Shown: positions 50,989 through 61,702, numbered from the stretch's first letter. The stretch: 64,000 nucleotides of DNA from Chromatium okenii (GCF_002958735.1 NZ_PPGH01000037.1:62001-126000); one strand, 5' to 3'. Numbers and translations: made by a program. The notes: generated by a model from the sequence alone, not told the origin.

Positions 50989-51941
50989 TGACGTATTCAC
51001 GGGTGCTTGGAACAGGAAGTTATCTGCCAGCGCGGGTAATGACCAACACGGATTTGGAAGCGATCGTCGAAACACAGCCAGTTGGATTCATGAACGCACT
51101 GGCATTGAAAAACGCCATCTCGTTTCTGATGGCGAAACCTGTTGCGATCTCGCTGAAGCCGCAGCGCGTAACGCTTTGGATGCAGCAGGAATTGCGGCTG
51201 CCGATCTCGATTTGATTCTGGTTGCCACGACGACGCCCGATCAATTTTTTCCCAGCACGCCTGCCTGTTGCAGCAACGCCTTGACGTGCACGGCTGCCCC
51301 GCGTTCGATTTGCAAGCAGTGTGCGCAGGTTTTGTCTATGCGCTGGATGTTGCGGATAAATTCATCCGCACTGGCGCAGCAAAACACGTCCTCGTCGTCG
51401 GCGCAGAAACCATTTCACGCATTCTGGATTGGACGGATCGCACCACCTGCGTGTTATTTGGCGACGGCGCTGGCGCAGTTGTACTTGGCGCATCTGAAGA
51501 GCAGGGCATTATTTCTACCCATCTTCATGCGGACGGCGCGTATAAAGATTTGTTGCAGGTTCCCGGCGGTCACGGCAACGGTCGCCCCGAAGCAGCGTTT
51601 ATGGAAATGAAGGGCAACGAAGTTTTCCGCATCGCTGTCACCACGCTGGGACGCATCGTGAAGAAACGCTGGAAGCCAACAATCTCACGCGTGACGACAT
51701 CGACTGGCTGATTCCGCATCAAGCCAATATCCGTATTATTCAAGCGACTGCGCGTAAATTGGATTTGCCGATGGAGCGCGTGATTGTGACCGTTGCCGAT
51801 CACGGCAACACGTCATCTGCTTCGATTCCGCTGGCGTTTGATCAAGCGGTGCGCGATGGGCGCATTCAGCGTGGTCAAATGCTGCTGATGGAAGCGTTCG
51901 GTGGTGGATTTACTTGGGGTTCGGTTCTGCTCCGTTACTAA
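50988..51941 (+). CDS. fabH: Beta-ketoacyl-ACP synthase III FabH (three frameshifts)
   Basis: Starts fatty-acid synthesis by condensing acetyl-CoA with malonyl-ACP. Read across frames: [34 protein letters not shown], then [20 protein letters not shown] with the catalytic Cys, [16 protein letters not shown] with the His, and [17 protein letters not shown] with the Asn. All three catalytic residues are present. One base each is missing near 51080, 51262 and 51660. Corrected length is about 318 aa, exactly family size. Confidence 0.92.
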
Positions 51942-51969
51942 TTTTTGATTCAAATACAGCGCACTGTTC

Positions 51970-52919
51970 ATGGCACAACCATTCGCGGTTTTTTTCCCCG
52001 GTCAGGGTTCCCAATCCATTGGGATGCTCGACGCGCTCGCTGCCGTTTATCCCAGCGTGCAACAGACATTTGAAGAAGCGTCTGATGCGCTCGGGCGGAA
52101 TCTGTGGCAACTGGTCACTGACGGCTCGAAAGAAGAATTAGATCAAACAGAAAACACTCAGCCGATCATGCTCGCAGCGGCATTGCTGTGTGGCGCGTGT
52201 GGCAAGCGCAAATGACCGCGCCAGCAACGCTGATGGCTGGGCACAGTTTGGGCGAATACTCCGCACTGGTTGCAGCGGGCGCATTGTCCTTTGCTGATGC
52301 AGTGCAATTGGCAGCAGATCGTGCGCAGTTTATGCAAAGCGCCGTTCCCGCTGGTGAAGGCGCGATGGCCGCAGTGCTTAATTTGACCGATGAACAAGTG
52401 ATTGCGTTGTGCGCGGAACAAGCACAAGGCGACGTGCTGGCGGCAGTCAATTTCAACGCAGTTGGTCAAGTGGTGATTGCCGGAACGACGGCAGCAGTCC
52501 ATCGGGCGCTCGTTGCCGCAAAAAGTGCTGGCGCACGAAAAGCCATGTTGCTGCCGGTCAGTGTGCCGTCGCATTGTGATCTGATGCGCCCCGCTGCCGA
52601 GCGATTGGCCGAGCGATTAGCAGAAGTGCCGTTGACGCTGCCGACAGTTCCGGTGTTACACAACGCGAGCGTGACGGCTGCCGCCAGCGTGGACGAACTG
52701 CGCGAATTGTTAATCAAACAGCTTTATAGCCCGGTGCGTTGGGTGGAAACAGTACGCGCCGTGACTGCGCAGGGAATCACTGCGGCGCTGGAATGCGGTC
52801 CCGGTAAGACATTGACTGGATTGACCAAACGAATTGATGACACCTTGACGATGCTGCCGGTCTTTGATCCGAAGACTTTGGATGCAGCGCTGGAGCTGAT
52901 GACTGATGTTGAACGGTGA
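51970..52919 (+). CDS. fabD: Malonyl-CoA:ACP transacylase FabD (one frameshift)
   Basis: Loads malonyl groups onto acyl carrier protein. N-terminus FAVFFPGQGSQSIGMLDAL; MLAAA then, in the next frame, VWRVWQAQM and MAGHSLGEYSALVAAGALSF with the nucleophilic Ser, VSVPSHCDLMRPAAERL with the catalytic His, and the C-terminal ALECGPGKTLTGLTKR. A missing base near 52185 splits the gene. Corrected length is about 316 aa. The end overlaps fabG. Confidence 0.93.
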
Positions 52920-53646
52920 AATCGCACTGGTAACGGGTGCATCGCGGGGAATTGGGCGAGCGATTTTAATGGCGCTTGCGGCGCAGGGCGCAACGGTTGC
53001 AGGCACGGCGACGACGGAAGCTGGCGCGGCGGGCATCGCGCAGGCGCTGAACGAAGCAGGTTATGCCGGCATCGGTTTAGTGCTGAATGTCGCCGATCAA
53101 GCCTCGGTTGATGCCACGCTGGCGCAGATAACTGAACGGCTCGGCGCACCGACGATTTTGGTTAACAACGCTGGGATTACCCGCGATAACCTTTTGATGC
53201 GGATGAAAAATGATGAATGGGACGCGGTGATTGACACCAATCTCAGCTCAGTATTTCGTCTGTCAAAAGCCTGTCTGCGCGGCATGACCAAGGCGCGAAA
53301 AGGCCGAATTATCAATATCGCTTCAGTGATTGGCGCGACGGGCAATGCCGGTCAAACCAATTACGCGGCCGCAAAAGCGGGCATGATGGGTTTTACCAAG
53401 GCGCTGGCGCGGGAAGTCGGTTCTCGTGCAATTACAGTCAACTGCATCGCGCCGGGCTTTATTGACACCGACATGACTCGCGCTTTGCCGGAGGCGCAGC
53501 GTGACAGTTTGCTGGGTACAATTCCGCTGGGTCGGTTGGGTCAACCGGAGGAAATTGCGGGTGCGGTGGTGTTTCTGGCGTCTGCGGCTGGTGCGTATAT
53601 CACCGGCGAAACGCTGCACATCAACGGCGGAATGCACATGGCATAA
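52906..53646 (+). CDS. fabG: 3-oxoacyl-ACP reductase FabG
   Basis: NADPH-dependent short-chain dehydrogenase that reduces beta-ketoacyl-ACP. 246 aa, intact. LVTGASRGIGRAILMALAAQ is the cofactor site, ILVNNAGITRDNLLMRM the NNAG motif, INIASVIGATGNAGQTNYAA with Ser, Tyr and Lys gives the active site (YAAAK). GGFGG-like termini are replaced by the usual HINGGMHMA. It overlaps fabD by 14 nt. Confidence 0.95.
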   Translation: MLNGEIALVTGASRGIGRAILMALAAQGATVAGTATTEAGAAGIAQALNEAGYAGIGLVLNVADQASVDATLAQITERLGAPTILVNNAGITRDNLLMRMKNDEWDAVIDTNLSSVFRLSKACLRGMTKARKGRIINIASVIGATGNAGQTNYAAAKAGMMGFTKALAREVGSRAITVNCIAPGFIDTDMTRALPEAQRDSLLGTIPLGRLGQPEEIAGAVVFLASAAGAYITGETLHINGGMHMA

Positions 53647-53727
53647 ATGGTCGGCAGTGTTTATCTGCCACAGTAATTGAAAAAATAGCTCGCTTTCATC
53701 AAATCCCTTTTATCACTAGAATGCGGC

Positions 53728-53750
53728 GTGATCTCGTGAAGATCACTTTT
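53728..53750 (+). terminator. Terminator-like hairpin between fabG and acpP
   Basis: GTGATCT / AGATCAC (7 bp, 5-nt loop) followed by TTTT, 23 nt before the acpP start. Probably attenuates transcription between fabG and acpP, or marks the upstream end of an acpP-specific transcript. Confidence 0.55.
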
Positions 53751-53773
53751 ATTTATCTGGAGAATTCATTTTT

Positions 53774-54010
53774 ATGAGCAGCGTTGAAGATAGAGTTCGC
53801 AAAATCGTGATTGAACAACTGAGCGTCAAAGACGAAGAAGTCACCCCAGAGGCGTCTTTTGTAGACGATCTCGGCGCTGATTCTCTCGACACTGTGGAAT
53901 TGGTCATGGCGCTTGAAGAAGAATTCGAGACTGAAATTCCTGATGAGGATGCAGAAAAAATCACGACAGTTCAACAGGCTATCAACTACATCAACGCGCA
54001 CAAGGCATAA
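53774..54010 (+). CDS. acpP: Acyl carrier protein AcpP
   Basis: 78-aa acidic carrier of growing acyl chains. [20 protein letters not shown] contains the DSL serine for phosphopantetheine attachment; the rest ([20 protein letters not shown]) is the standard third and fourth helices. The CTGGAG Shine-Dalgarno is 11 nt upstream. In the usual place between fabG and fabF. Confidence 0.97.
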   Translation: MSSVEDRVRKIVIEQLSVKDEEVTPEASFVDDLGADSLDTVELVMALEEEFETEIPDEDAEKITTVQQAINYINAHKA

Positions 54011-54104
54011 TTTCACCATGTCGAACTGCGCGGTGTTTTTCATCGTCAATCACAGCGCAGTTTAGGCGCGTCGATGGTGGCGTTCTGAACGATAGAGGTA
54101 CGTA

Positions 54105-55343
54105 ATGGCAGGCAGAAGGGTAGTCGTCACTGGGTTGGGCCTCGTGGCTCCGGTTGGTCTGGACGTGAAGTCCGCATGGGATAGCATTCTGGCCGGCAGG
54201 AGTGGGATTAAACCGATTACCCACTTCGATATTGCACCGTTCAGCACCCGTTTCGGCGGGCCGATTTATGGCTTTGATCCGAGTGAATACATCTCGGAAA
54301 AAGAAGCCAAGAAAATGGATAAATTTATTCATTACGGCATGGTTGCTGGCTGTCAGGCAATTGCCGATTCCGGTTTGGTCATTGATGACTCCAACTGTCG
54401 GCGCATCGGCGTTGCGATTGGTTCGGGCATTGGCGGCATCACCGGCATTGAGAACAACTATCAGGCTTATTTGGATAAAGGACCGCGCCGGATTTCGCCG
54501 TTCTTTGTGCCCGCCAATATCGTCAATATGGTCGCAGGCAATCTGTCGATTAAGTTCGGTTTGAAAGGTCCGAATTACTCCATTGTTTCCGCGTGCAGCA
54601 CTGGCTCTCACAACATCGGTGAAGCAGCCATTATGATTCGTCACGGTTACGTGGATGTCATGCTCGCTGGTGGTGCGGAAATGGCCACTTCACCAGTTGG
54701 ATTAGGTGGGTTTGCGGCAGCGCGAGCATTGTCCAGTCGCAACGATGATCCCGAAGGCGCAAGTCGTCCATTTGATAAAGACCGCGATGGTTTCGTGTTG
54801 AGCGACGGCGCGGGTGTAGTAGTGTTGGAAGAGTATGAACACGCTAAAGCGCGTGGTGCTTATATTTACGCAGAATTGGCGGGTGTGGGCATGAACTCCG
54901 ATGCCTATCACATGACCGCACCGTCGGAAGATGGCGCTGGCGCTTGTGACTGCATGTTGCTGGCGCTGAAAGATGCGGGACTGAACACCGAACAAGTGAA
55001 CTACATCAACGCGCACGGCACCTCAACTTTCGCGGGTGACATCGCCGAAACAATGGCGATCAAACGCGCTTTTGGCGATCACGCGTACAAGCTAGCGGTC
55101 AGTTCCACCAAGTCGATGACCGGTCACATGCTCGGCGCAGCGGGCGGTGCAGAAGCGATTTTCACCATCTTGGCAATCCGCGATCAAACTGCGCCGCCGA
55201 CGATCAATTACCACACGCCCGATCCTGCTTGCGATCTCGATTGCGTCCCTAACACAGCGCGGAAAATGCCAATCGCGGTGGCAATGTCTAACTCTTTCGG
55301 CTTTGGTGGAACCAACGGAACGCTCGTGTTTCGCCAGCTTTGA
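54105..55343 (+). CDS. fabF: Beta-ketoacyl-ACP synthase II FabF
   Basis: Elongating condensing enzyme, 412 aa, intact. [20 protein letters not shown] at the start. The catalytic Cys is in [20 protein letters not shown], the two histidines in [15 protein letters not shown] and [27 protein letters not shown] near the end is the conserved C-terminal loop. ATG 54105 has GAGG upstream. Standard neighbour of acpP and pabC. Confidence 0.96.
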   Translation: MAGRRVVVTGLGLVAPVGLDVKSAWDSILAGRSGIKPITHFDIAPFSTRFGGPIYGFDPSEYISEKEAKKMDKFIHYGMVAGCQAIADSGLVIDDSNCRRIGVAIGSGIGGITGIENNYQAYLDKGPRRISPFFVPANIVNMVAGNLSIKFGLKGPNYSIVSACSTGSHNIGEAAIMIRHGYVDVMLAGGAEMATSPVGLGGFAAARALSSRNDDPEGASRPFDKDRDGFVLSDGAGVVVLEEYEHAKARGAYIYAELAGVGMNSDAYHMTAPSEDGAGACDCMLLALKDAGLNTEQVNYINAHGTSTFAGDIAETMAIKRAFGDHAYKLAVSSTKSMTGHMLGAAGGAEAIFTILAIRDQTAPPTINYHTPDPACDLDCVPNTARKMPIAVAMSNSFGFGGTNGTLVFRQL

Positions 55344-55379
55344 GCGCCAGCATTTACCGCTGGTTTGAAACCTAACACA

Positions 55380-56246
55380 ATGGTTTCAATACAAAATACA
55401 CCCGCAGCAGGCTCTGACCCGCTGCGGGTTTTTATTGACGGTCGGGAATGCAATTGCATCGCCGTCACCGAGCGCGGGCTGCATTATGGCGATGGGCTGT
55501 TTGAAACCGTGCTGCTGCGCCACGGTCGTCTGTGTCAGTGGCAACGTCACTGCAACCGCTTGATTCATGGCGCACAACGGCTGGGAATTCCCATGCCGGA
55601 CATCGCGCAACTCGTCGCCGAAATGACTGAAATCGCGCACGGCAGCGAGAACGGCATTCTCAAACTAATTCTGACTCGCGGCAGCGGCGGACGCGGTTAT
55701 CGCCCGCCGCCAGCGCCCACGCCGCACCGTTTGCTGTTTCTTTACCCGTTGCCGCCCGCGCCAGCGCAATCGTGGCAAACCGGCGTCATCGTGCGTTATT
55801 GCCACACGCCAGCCTCCGTTAATCCCGCGCTCGCCGGCATCAAACATCTCAATCGGTTAGATGCAGTGCTGGCACGGCGCGAGTGGAGCGACCCGACAAT
55901 TAGCGAAGGCTTGATGTGTGATGCGCTGGGCAATGTGATCGGCGGAACCATGACCAATCTGTTCGTGTGGGACGGCGAGCGGCTGCGCACACCGCCAGTT
56001 AATCGCAGCGGCATTACCGGAACGCGCCGTGCGTTAACGATTGAATTAGCAGCGAAATTCGGCATTGACTGCATCGAATCTGCGCTCACGCCGACCGATC
56101 TTGAGTGCGCCACTGGGCTGTTTTTAACCAACGCAATCAATGGCGTATGGCCGGTGCGCGATCTGGCTGGGCAGCATTACGCACTGGAGGCGCTGCCTTG
56201 GTCGCTGCTCAACGCGATTGTTCTGGCGTCGCACACGCCGGATTGA
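55380..56246 (+). CDS. pabC: Aminodeoxychorismate lyase PabC
   Basis: PLP enzyme that forms 4-aminobenzoate for folate. 288 aa. GLHYGDGLFETVLLRHGRL near the start, KLILTRGSGGRGYRPPP, and the PLP lysine in GIKHLNRLDAVLARREW. NVIGGTMTNLFVW and SGITGTRRALTIELA are further signatures of class IV aminotransferases. ATG 55380 is chosen over a TTG 15 nt upstream. Its place between fabF and mltG is conserved in gammaproteobacteria. Confidence 0.92.
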   Translation: MVSIQNTPAAGSDPLRVFIDGRECNCIAVTERGLHYGDGLFETVLLRHGRLCQWQRHCNRLIHGAQRLGIPMPDIAQLVAEMTEIAHGSENGILKLILTRGSGGRGYRPPPAPTPHRLLFLYPLPPAPAQSWQTGVIVRYCHTPASVNPALAGIKHLNRLDAVLARREWSDPTISEGLMCDALGNVIGGTMTNLFVWDGERLRTPPVNRSGITGTRRALTIELAAKFGIDCIESALTPTDLECATGLFLTNAINGVWPVRDLAGQHYALEALPWSLLNAIVLASHTPD

Positions 56247-56252
56247 TACGCG

Positions 56253-57257
56253 ATGTTGTGGCGCATTGGGTTGATCGTGGTTTTTCTGGCAGTGGGCACA
56301 ATGCTAGGCATCGTTGAGATTGATTATCAACGCTTTTTAGTGACTCCGCTCGGAGTGGCGAACACAACGGTTCACATTACGAAAGGCAGTTCGGTGCGGC
56401 AATTGGCGGAGCGTCTGACCGCGCAGAGTGTGTTGAAACATCCCTATTATTTCATGCTGTTAGCGTATTGGCAGGGCGATCAAACCCACATCAAAGCCGG
56501 TGAATTTGCCGTGACCGCTGATTTGACGCCGCAGCAGTTGCTGAAACGGTTTACCGATGGACAAGTGATTGAATACACAATCACTTTGATTGAAGGGCGC
56601 ACCTTTCGCCAAACGCTCGCGGTGCTCGATGCGCATCCGCAGTTGTGCGGCGAACCGCTCGCGCCCCAAACCGATGCAGCGTTGATGACGCAGTTGGGAC
56701 GACCGGAGCTGCATCCAGAAGGGCGTTTTTTTCCAGACACTTACCGTTTTCCCGCCCAAACCGAGCGGTTGACGGTGTTGCGGCGAGCGTTGGAGCGAAT
56801 GGAGCGGATTGTGGCGGAAGAATGGCGCGACCGCAGTCCCGATGTGCCGCTGACCACACCGGATGAGGCGCTGATTTTGGCGTCGATCATCGAAAAAGAA
56901 ACGGCTGTTGCTGCCGAACGTCCGCGCATTAGCGGCGTATTTTTGCGGCGGCTGCAGCGCGGAATGCGGTTGCAAACCGATCCAACGGTGATTTACGGGC
57001 TGGGCGAGCGTTATGACGGCAGTCTGAGTCGCGCTGATTTACGCGATGTAAATCCATATAATACCTATCTTATCAAAGGCTTGCCACCGACGCCGATTGC
57101 GTTGCCGGGACGTGCTGCCATTCACGCGGCGCTGCATCCGACCGATGATGACAGCCTGTATTTTGTGGCGACCGGCGACGGCGGTCATACTTTTTCGCGG
57201 ACGCTCAACGCCCACCAGCAAGCAGTACGCCGCTATCTTTTGGATAAAAAACCATGA
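56253..57257 (+). CDS. mltG: Endolytic murein transglycosylase MltG
   Basis: Cuts nascent peptidoglycan, setting chain length. 334 aa with one N-terminal membrane helix (about 3-23), then LysM-like and catalytic domains in the periplasm. [17 protein letters not shown] [30 protein letters not shown], and [20 protein letters not shown] with the catalytic Glu. [14 protein letters not shown] and [20 protein letters not shown] complete the family pattern. The stop overlaps the tmk start (ATGA). Confidence 0.95.
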   Translation: MLWRIGLIVVFLAVGTMLGIVEIDYQRFLVTPLGVANTTVHITKGSSVRQLAERLTAQSVLKHPYYFMLLAYWQGDQTHIKAGEFAVTADLTPQQLLKRFTDGQVIEYTITLIEGRTFRQTLAVLDAHPQLCGEPLAPQTDAALMTQLGRPELHPEGRFFPDTYRFPAQTERLTVLRRALERMERIVAEEWRDRSPDVPLTTPDEALILASIIEKETAVAAERPRISGVFLRRLQRGMRLQTDPTVIYGLGERYDGSLSRADLRDVNPYNTYLIKGLPPTPIALPGRAAIHAALHPTDDDSLYFVATGDGGHTFSRTLNAHQQAVRRYLLDKKP

Positions 57258-57898
57258 CAACGACGCCAAAACGCGGATGTTTTATCACGCTCGAAGGCAT
57301 CGAAGGCGCGGGAAAATCCAGTCAGGTTGCCCCGCTGGCGCAATTGTTGCAAGAGCACGGTTTGGACTGCGTGACCACCCGCGAGCCGGGCGGCGCACCA
57401 ATTGCCGAACGATTGCGCGAGGTGCTGCTTGATCCGCGCAACACGGGGATGAGCGGGATGACCGAATTGCTGTTGATGTTCGCCGCTCGCGCCGAGCATC
57501 TGGCGCAGACGATTTGTCCGGCGCTGGATGCTGGAATCTGGGTGATTTGCGATCGGTTTACTGATGCGACTTACGCCTATCAAGGTGGCGGTCGCGGCAT
57601 CAATCCGGCGCAGATCGCGCAACTGGAAATGCTGGTGCAGGGCGATTTGCGCCCAGATTTGACCCTGCTATTTGATGTGCCGCCGCGTGTCGGGTTGGCG
57701 CGGGCGCGGCAGCGCATGGGTGCGGCGGATCGGTTTGAACAGGAAACGGAAGCGTTTTTTGTTGCAATTAGAAGGGTTTATCAAGAACGGGCGCTGGCGC
57801 ATCCGCAACGGTATTGCGTGATTGACGCCAACGCCGCGCTCGCCGAGGTCACGCAGCAAGTGCGTCAGTGCGTGACCAATGTGCTGTTAATGTCCTGA
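57254..57898 (+). CDS. tmk: Thymidylate kinase
   Basis: Phosphorylates dTMP for DNA synthesis. 214 aa. [15 protein letters not shown] is the P-loop, [20 protein letters not shown] the DRx-region equivalent, [20 protein letters not shown] the LID/substrate block. Overlaps mltG by 4 nt. The 3' end overlaps the PH-domain gene on the opposite strand by 12 nt. Confidence 0.95.
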   Translation: MTTTPKRGCFITLEGIEGAGKSSQVAPLAQLLQEHGLDCVTTREPGGAPIAERLREVLLDPRNTGMSGMTELLLMFAARAEHLAQTICPALDAGIWVICDRFTDATYAYQGGGRGINPAQIAQLEMLVQGDLRPDLTLLFDVPPRVGLARARQRMGAADRFEQETEAFFVAIRRVYQERALAHPQRYCVIDANAALAEVTQQVRQCVTNVLLMS

Positions 57899-58270
57899 AA
57901 ACATTGCGGTTGCCAACGCCTTTTGCACCGCACTGATATTGTCACTGCCGCGCAGTTCTTTAACTATTGGCATTGGATCGCTGCCAATCCAAATTTTCAT
58001 TTCTGCATCCAGATCAAAATGACCGGCAGTTTCAATTGAAAAGCGCGTGATTGAACGATACGGAATCGAAAGATATTCGACCTTGTGACCAGTTAAACCC
58101 TGCTTATCAATTAAAATTAACCGTTTATTCGTAAATACAAATTGATCGCGGATCAATTGAAAAGCCAACTCAACGGTTTCCGTCATTGCTAAAATCGGTT
58201 CAAGTTGCCGCATCATATCATCGGCGCTGATGATTGACGCATTGCCGAGTAGTCCGCTCAATAATCCCAT
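57887..58270 (-). CDS. Bacterial PH-domain protein
   Basis: 127-aa protein with the bacterial pleckstrin-homology fold: [40 protein letters not shown] and [15 protein letters not shown] follow the strand order of bPH domains. No membrane segment. Probably cytosolic, of unknown function. Likely a monocistronic gene, tail to tail with tmk. Confidence 0.75.
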   Translation of the reverse strand: MGLLSGLLGNASIISADDMMRQLEPILAMTETVELAFQLIRDQFVFTNKRLILIDKQGLTGHKVEYLSIPYRSITRFSIETAGHFDLDAEMKIWIGSDPMPIVKELRGSDNISAVQKALATAMFSGH

Positions 58271-58316
58271 CTCGTTGTTCCCATGTTTTCATAACTGTTG
58301 AATGAACGCACTATCA

Positions 58317-58859
58317 TTATGTTGATGATAAATGAGCGATCCGTCGCCGCAAAATCAATCCAATACCATGCAAAAATAATGCAATACCAAACGCATAAGG
58401 CAACGCATTCATCATATACCCAACATGAAACATGCGCGATGCGATTGGAGTAACAGCGCGACCGTCAGTGCGATAACAACTCCAAATAGTTCGATCATCG
58501 TTACTGTCTTCAACTTCGATTAACTGCGAGTTTTCCTTTTGCTCTAATACACGATAGGCAATGTATTGATAATCGTTAATTTTCATACGTGCAAACGGCT
58601 TGGGTAATAACAATTGATATTGTTCGCCAACCACACGAAAGCGGTGCAACTCTGATAACACCAGCAATCGAAATTGCGCATCATTATTATTCGACGTCAC
58701 TGCAACCGAAAAACCACTGTGCAATTGATCGCCGCGTTTCACTTCACGCTTATCTAAATGCGCATTGATGTGAATTCCAGCGTATAGTGCGCTTGTGCAA
58801 CTGACTGGAAAAAACCACGCTGAACCTAGAATAAGTGCTAGTATTTTGAGCCATTTCAT
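58317..58859 (-). CDS. Predicted membrane-anchored protein, unknown function
   Basis: 180 aa. A hydrophobic N-terminal stretch (MKWLKILALILGSAWFFPVS) with a cysteine just after it (SCTSALYAG) could be a signal anchor; it is not a clear lipobox. The central part is predicted extracytoplasmic beta-rich, and a helix near the C-terminus (ALPYAFGIALFLHGIGLIL) is a second membrane segment. I chose ATG 58859 because it starts the signal-like sequence. I do not recognise the family. Confidence 0.6.
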   Translation of the reverse strand: MKWLKILALILGSAWFFPVSCTSALYAGIHINAHLDKREVKRGDQLHSGFSVAVTSNNNDAQFRLLVLSELHRFRVVGEQYQLLLPKPFARMKINDYQYIAYRVLEQKENSQLIEVEDSNDDRTIWSCYRTDGRAVTPIASRMFHVGYMMNALPYAFGIALFLHGIGLILRRRIAHLSST

Positions 58860-58891
58860 AGTTGGATTTATCAACTTAAAAAGCAAATCAA

Positions 58892-58914
58892 TTTCCCCCT
58901 AAAAAAGGGGGAAA
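58892..58914. repeat. Small TTTCCCCC/GGGGGAAA palindrome
   Basis: TTTCCCCCTAAAAAAGGGGG followed by AAA. It lies between two minus-strand genes and may terminate the flavoprotein transcript. It is a short relative of the G/C-run repeat family. Confidence 0.55.
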
Positions 58915-58925
58915 CCGAAAATGAA

Positions 58926-60056
58926 TTAGCGAAACTTCCGTAAATACAGCCATTCAAAAAAGCGTTTCAGTAAATGAAAAACGCGCATAGATGGCAATAC
59001 GAAATTGTATTTTTCATTCCGCACTACCAGCATTCCGCTATCATTCGTATCGACAATGCAAATCAATTCGACTTTGAAGGTCTCAGTTGGCTCGCGCCCA
59101 GCAAATTCTGCTGCCAAATTTCGCGCTGCAGTTCGCGCCTGTAAATCCGCCATGTGTGCCTGTTTAGGCATCCAATCTGGTCCCGGAAAACTCCCCGCAT
59201 CACCTGCGACATAAACGCGCTCAAAACCCGGCACTCGACATTGCGCATCAGCTTGTAATAAACCGCCGGGCGAACGTGGTAACTGCGTATTATCAAACCA
59301 CGCATTGCCGGTCATTCCGGGCATAAAAATAATGAGATCAGCGTCGAATTCACCGCCTTCTGTCGTCACTGCTCGCGGTGAAAAACTTTTAAGTTTATGC
59401 CCTAAATGCGTGGCAATATCACGTCGCTTCATTTCCGCGAGTAATCCATTAACTGCTTTTGGACCAAGGCGATTACCGGGGCGTTCAGCAGGAGTGAAAA
59501 AAGTTAAATGAAATTGCTCACGGCGATGCTCTTGGCGCAATTGAGTATCAAGACCGAAGAGGAATTCAAAAATCGGCCCACCGCGCATTGAACTCGGTTC
59601 ATTTGGATTGCTCGCAAAACCCATTGCAATATGTCCGCCCTCCATAATACGCAGCCGATCACGAATTGCTTCAGCGGATTCAATTCCTTCGCAGGGTGTA
59701 ATCGCGTGTTCAATCCCCGGAAGCTTTTTAATAAATCGCCCGCCGCTGGCAATAACCAGCGCGTCGTTTTTAATCTCGCCAACAGTGGTTTTTAGAATAC
59801 GTCCATCCGCACTCAATCCAATCGCTTCAGCGGCAACATGTTTAACCTGCATTCGCTCAAAAAAGCGCGTTAAATCAATGCGTAGATCGTCGCCGCTGCG
59901 CAATCGACAGGGAATCCAAATCAGTCCGGGATAATAGATAAATTCCGGTTTGGAGCTCACCACAGTGATTTCACAAGCAAGTTTGCGTTGTTGACGCAAG
60001 GTTTGGATCGCAGTCAGTGCAGCAAAACCAGTACCAACGATAGTAATACGATTCAT
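58926..60056 (-). CDS. Sulfide:quinone reductase-like FAD oxidoreductase
   Basis: 376-aa flavoprotein of the SQR/NDH-2-like group. ITIVGTGFAALTAIQTLR is the FAD site, VVSSKPEFIYYPGLIWIP follows, VIASGGRFIKKLPGIEHA and FMPGMTGNAWFDN sit in the middle, and RVYVAGDAGSFPGPDWMPKQ is the second FAD motif. The C-terminus ends with an amphipathic, basic segment (LLKRFFEWLYLRKFR) suited to membrane binding. Cysteines at WIPCRL, ITPCEG and AQCRV could include the redox pair of SQR, but spacing does not let me assign a type. It could oxidise sulfide, or be an NADH:quinone-type enzyme. Confidence 0.75.
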   Translation of the reverse strand: MNRITIVGTGFAALTAIQTLRQQRKLACEITVVSSKPEFIYYPGLIWIPCRLRSGDDLRIDLTRFFERMQVKHVAAEAIGLSADGRILKTTVGEIKNDALVIASGGRFIKKLPGIEHAITPCEGIESAEAIRDRLRIMEGGHIAMGFASNPNEPSSMRGGPIFEFLFGLDTQLRQEHRREQFHLTFFTPAERPGNRLGPKAVNGLLAEMKRRDIATHLGHKLKSFSPRAVTTEGGEFDADLIIFMPGMTGNAWFDNTQLPRSPGGLLQADAQCRVPGFERVYVAGDAGSFPGPDWMPKQAHMADLQARTAARNLAAEFAGREPTETFKVELICIVDTNDSGMLVVRNEKYNFVLPSMRVFHLLKRFFEWLYLRKFR

Positions 60057-60302
60057 TCACAACTCCTTAAAATAATCATTATGATTCAATATGATGATGT
60101 CAAACTCAATCACAAAAGCCGTGTTCGCATTCAAACCACTTGCGGCGTGCGCCTATTCTACGCTGAGGTCACGATTGATTGATGCGTCGCATTTCAATTT
60201 AAATGAGTGATGTTGATTCTTTATAGTTAATTAAAAAAGTTAGCTCAAATTTAAGTGCTGCCTTGTTTTCGGCTTGTGGAATCAATTCCACCCTAATATC
60301 TA

Positions 60303-60392
60303 TTTCAGAATGATTGCCGCGCCGTCTATTTTTAATTGCTTGTTAGGAAATGATGACAATGTTGGGTTGCTAAAAGCGGCAACCCAACCTAC
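60303..60392 (+). repeat. Direct repeat B flanking the barnase/barstar island
   Basis: 90 bp beginning TTTCAGAATGATTGCCGCGC, with GTTAGGA in the middle and ending in the GTTGGGTTGCT…GGCAACCCAAC hairpin (60361-60388). About 80% identical to repeat C (63474-63565) in the same orientation. The rest of 60057-60302 holds no gene I can support; a 33-codon frame at 60081 has no recognisable product. Confidence 0.8.
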
Positions 60393-60395
60393 TTT

Positions 60396-61655
60396 TTAAA
60401 GCAACGCATTCCAACGGGCTGTAATCGCAGCTTTAGCTTCTTCGTTGTCACTCCCCAGTTTATCCAATGCTTTTTCGTACCAACTCCAACCCTGTTTTTT
60501 GTCACCAGCTTTATAGTGCGACACAGCAACCATCATTGCGGTATCTGCTTCAATAAAATCTTCACTGATATTGGAATATGCCTTTTCAAACCATGCCGCC
60601 GCTGCTGAGAAATCCTCAAGACGAAAAGCCGCATCACCGGATGTATAAAGCAACTGGAAATTGCTGTTGCTCACATTTTCTAATCCTTTACCAGCAATTT
60701 TAAGCGCCTTATGATAGTAGCCTTTATCGGTTAGTGCCATCGTATAAAGGATGTAGGGTTGGAGCGCAGATGGCTCGCGGGCAATCGTAATATCAAGATA
60801 TTTAAAGGCGTCTTCATAATTTCCAACTGTTAATTGATTCAGTGCATGTAAATAACTGAGAAAAGAATCTTCTTTAGTTCTAAATTCCAGTTTGTTAATG
60901 CAATAAACCGAGTTTGTATCATCCTTTAAATTGAAAAAAAGAATCGCTGCATTGACTGCGTTGTACCGTGCATCTTCACTTTCATCATCAAAGCTACAAG
61001 CATCGGACAAACGAGAGACTAGTTCAGAAGATACTCGTTTTGTTTCAATTCCGAAAGCATTAGGTAAAATTTCTTTACTAGCAAGTTTATCTTCAATTTC
61101 TTTGAGTTCAACGACTAAACTTTTAACATCATCACTACCGTGCGCTTCAACTAGCGGTACTTTGATAAACTCATAACGCCGATAAGGTTCTTTAATAATC
61201 ATCTTAGATGCCACTTCAATTGAGACATCGGTAATCACGCCAGTTGCTGCTCCGGTTAAAGCGGCGACAACAAAAGCACCTCCCGCAATTCCAAATCCAC
61301 CGGCTGCAATAGTTCCACCACCAAGAATTGCAAGACCAGCGGCGGCAGCTCCCGTTCCAACACCTGCTGCCATTCCAACCATGCTTCCAACTGCGGTAAT
61401 CCAGCTGCCTGCGGCACCAAGCATCGCACCGCCTGTGCCAGCAGTAACAACTGTAAATGCCAATGCGCCTGCTATGGCGACAGCAACACCAACACTAATT
61501 GCTGCTTTTCCCCAAAAGGTGTCCCACCAAGGTTCTGGATAAAGATTAGAAAAAGAGGCATCAATTGCCAAGGTAGCCGTAGCTAACACGGGCAATACTA
61601 CGAATAAAAAAATTACACCGAAAAATCGTATGTTTTTTGCGTTAAAACTGTTCAT
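60396..61655 (-). CDS. Glycine-zipper plus TPR protein downstream of the barnase/barstar pair
   Basis: 419-aa protein. Residues about 8-30 are a signal anchor (FFGVIFLFVVLPVLATATLA). Residues about 48-145 form a very Gly/Ala-rich hydrophobic stretch with GxxxG-type spacing, such as MAAGVGTGAAAAGLAILGGG, typical of glycine-zipper membrane assemblies. The C-terminal ~200 residues read as tetratricopeptide repeats (NYEDAFKYLDITIAREPSAL, KGYYHKALKIAGKGLENV). No relative of known function is recognised. It starts 47 bp after the barstar stop on the same strand and is bounded on its 3' side by repeat B. Confidence 0.65.
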   Translation of the reverse strand: MNSFNAKNIRFFGVIFLFVVLPVLATATLAIDASFSNLYPEPWWDTFWGKAAISVGVAVAIAGALAFTVVTAGTGGAMLGAAGSWITAVGSMVGMAAGVGTGAAAAGLAILGGGTIAAGGFGIAGGAFVVAALTGAATGVITDVSIEVASKMIIKEPYRRYEFIKVPLVEAHGSDDVKSLVVELKEIEDKLASKEILPNAFGIETKRVSSELVSRLSDACSFDDESEDARYNAVNAAILFFNLKDDTNSVYCINKLEFRTKEDSFLSYLHALNQLTVGNYEDAFKYLDITIAREPSALQPYILYTMALTDKGYYHKALKIAGKGLENVSNSNFQLLYTSGDAAFRLEDFSAAAAWFEKAYSNISEDFIEADTAMMVAVSHYKAGDKKQGWSWYEKALDKLGSDNEEAKAAITARWNALL

Positions 61656-61702
61656 TATGTTGCCCTCTCAGTGGTATAAAACGATGCTAAATATCAGGTT
61701 AG

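Noticed and set aside
60081..60182. 33-codon plus-strand frame after the flavoprotein gene
   Set aside because: No good ribosome-binding site, no recognisable sequence and no neighbours that suggest a role.
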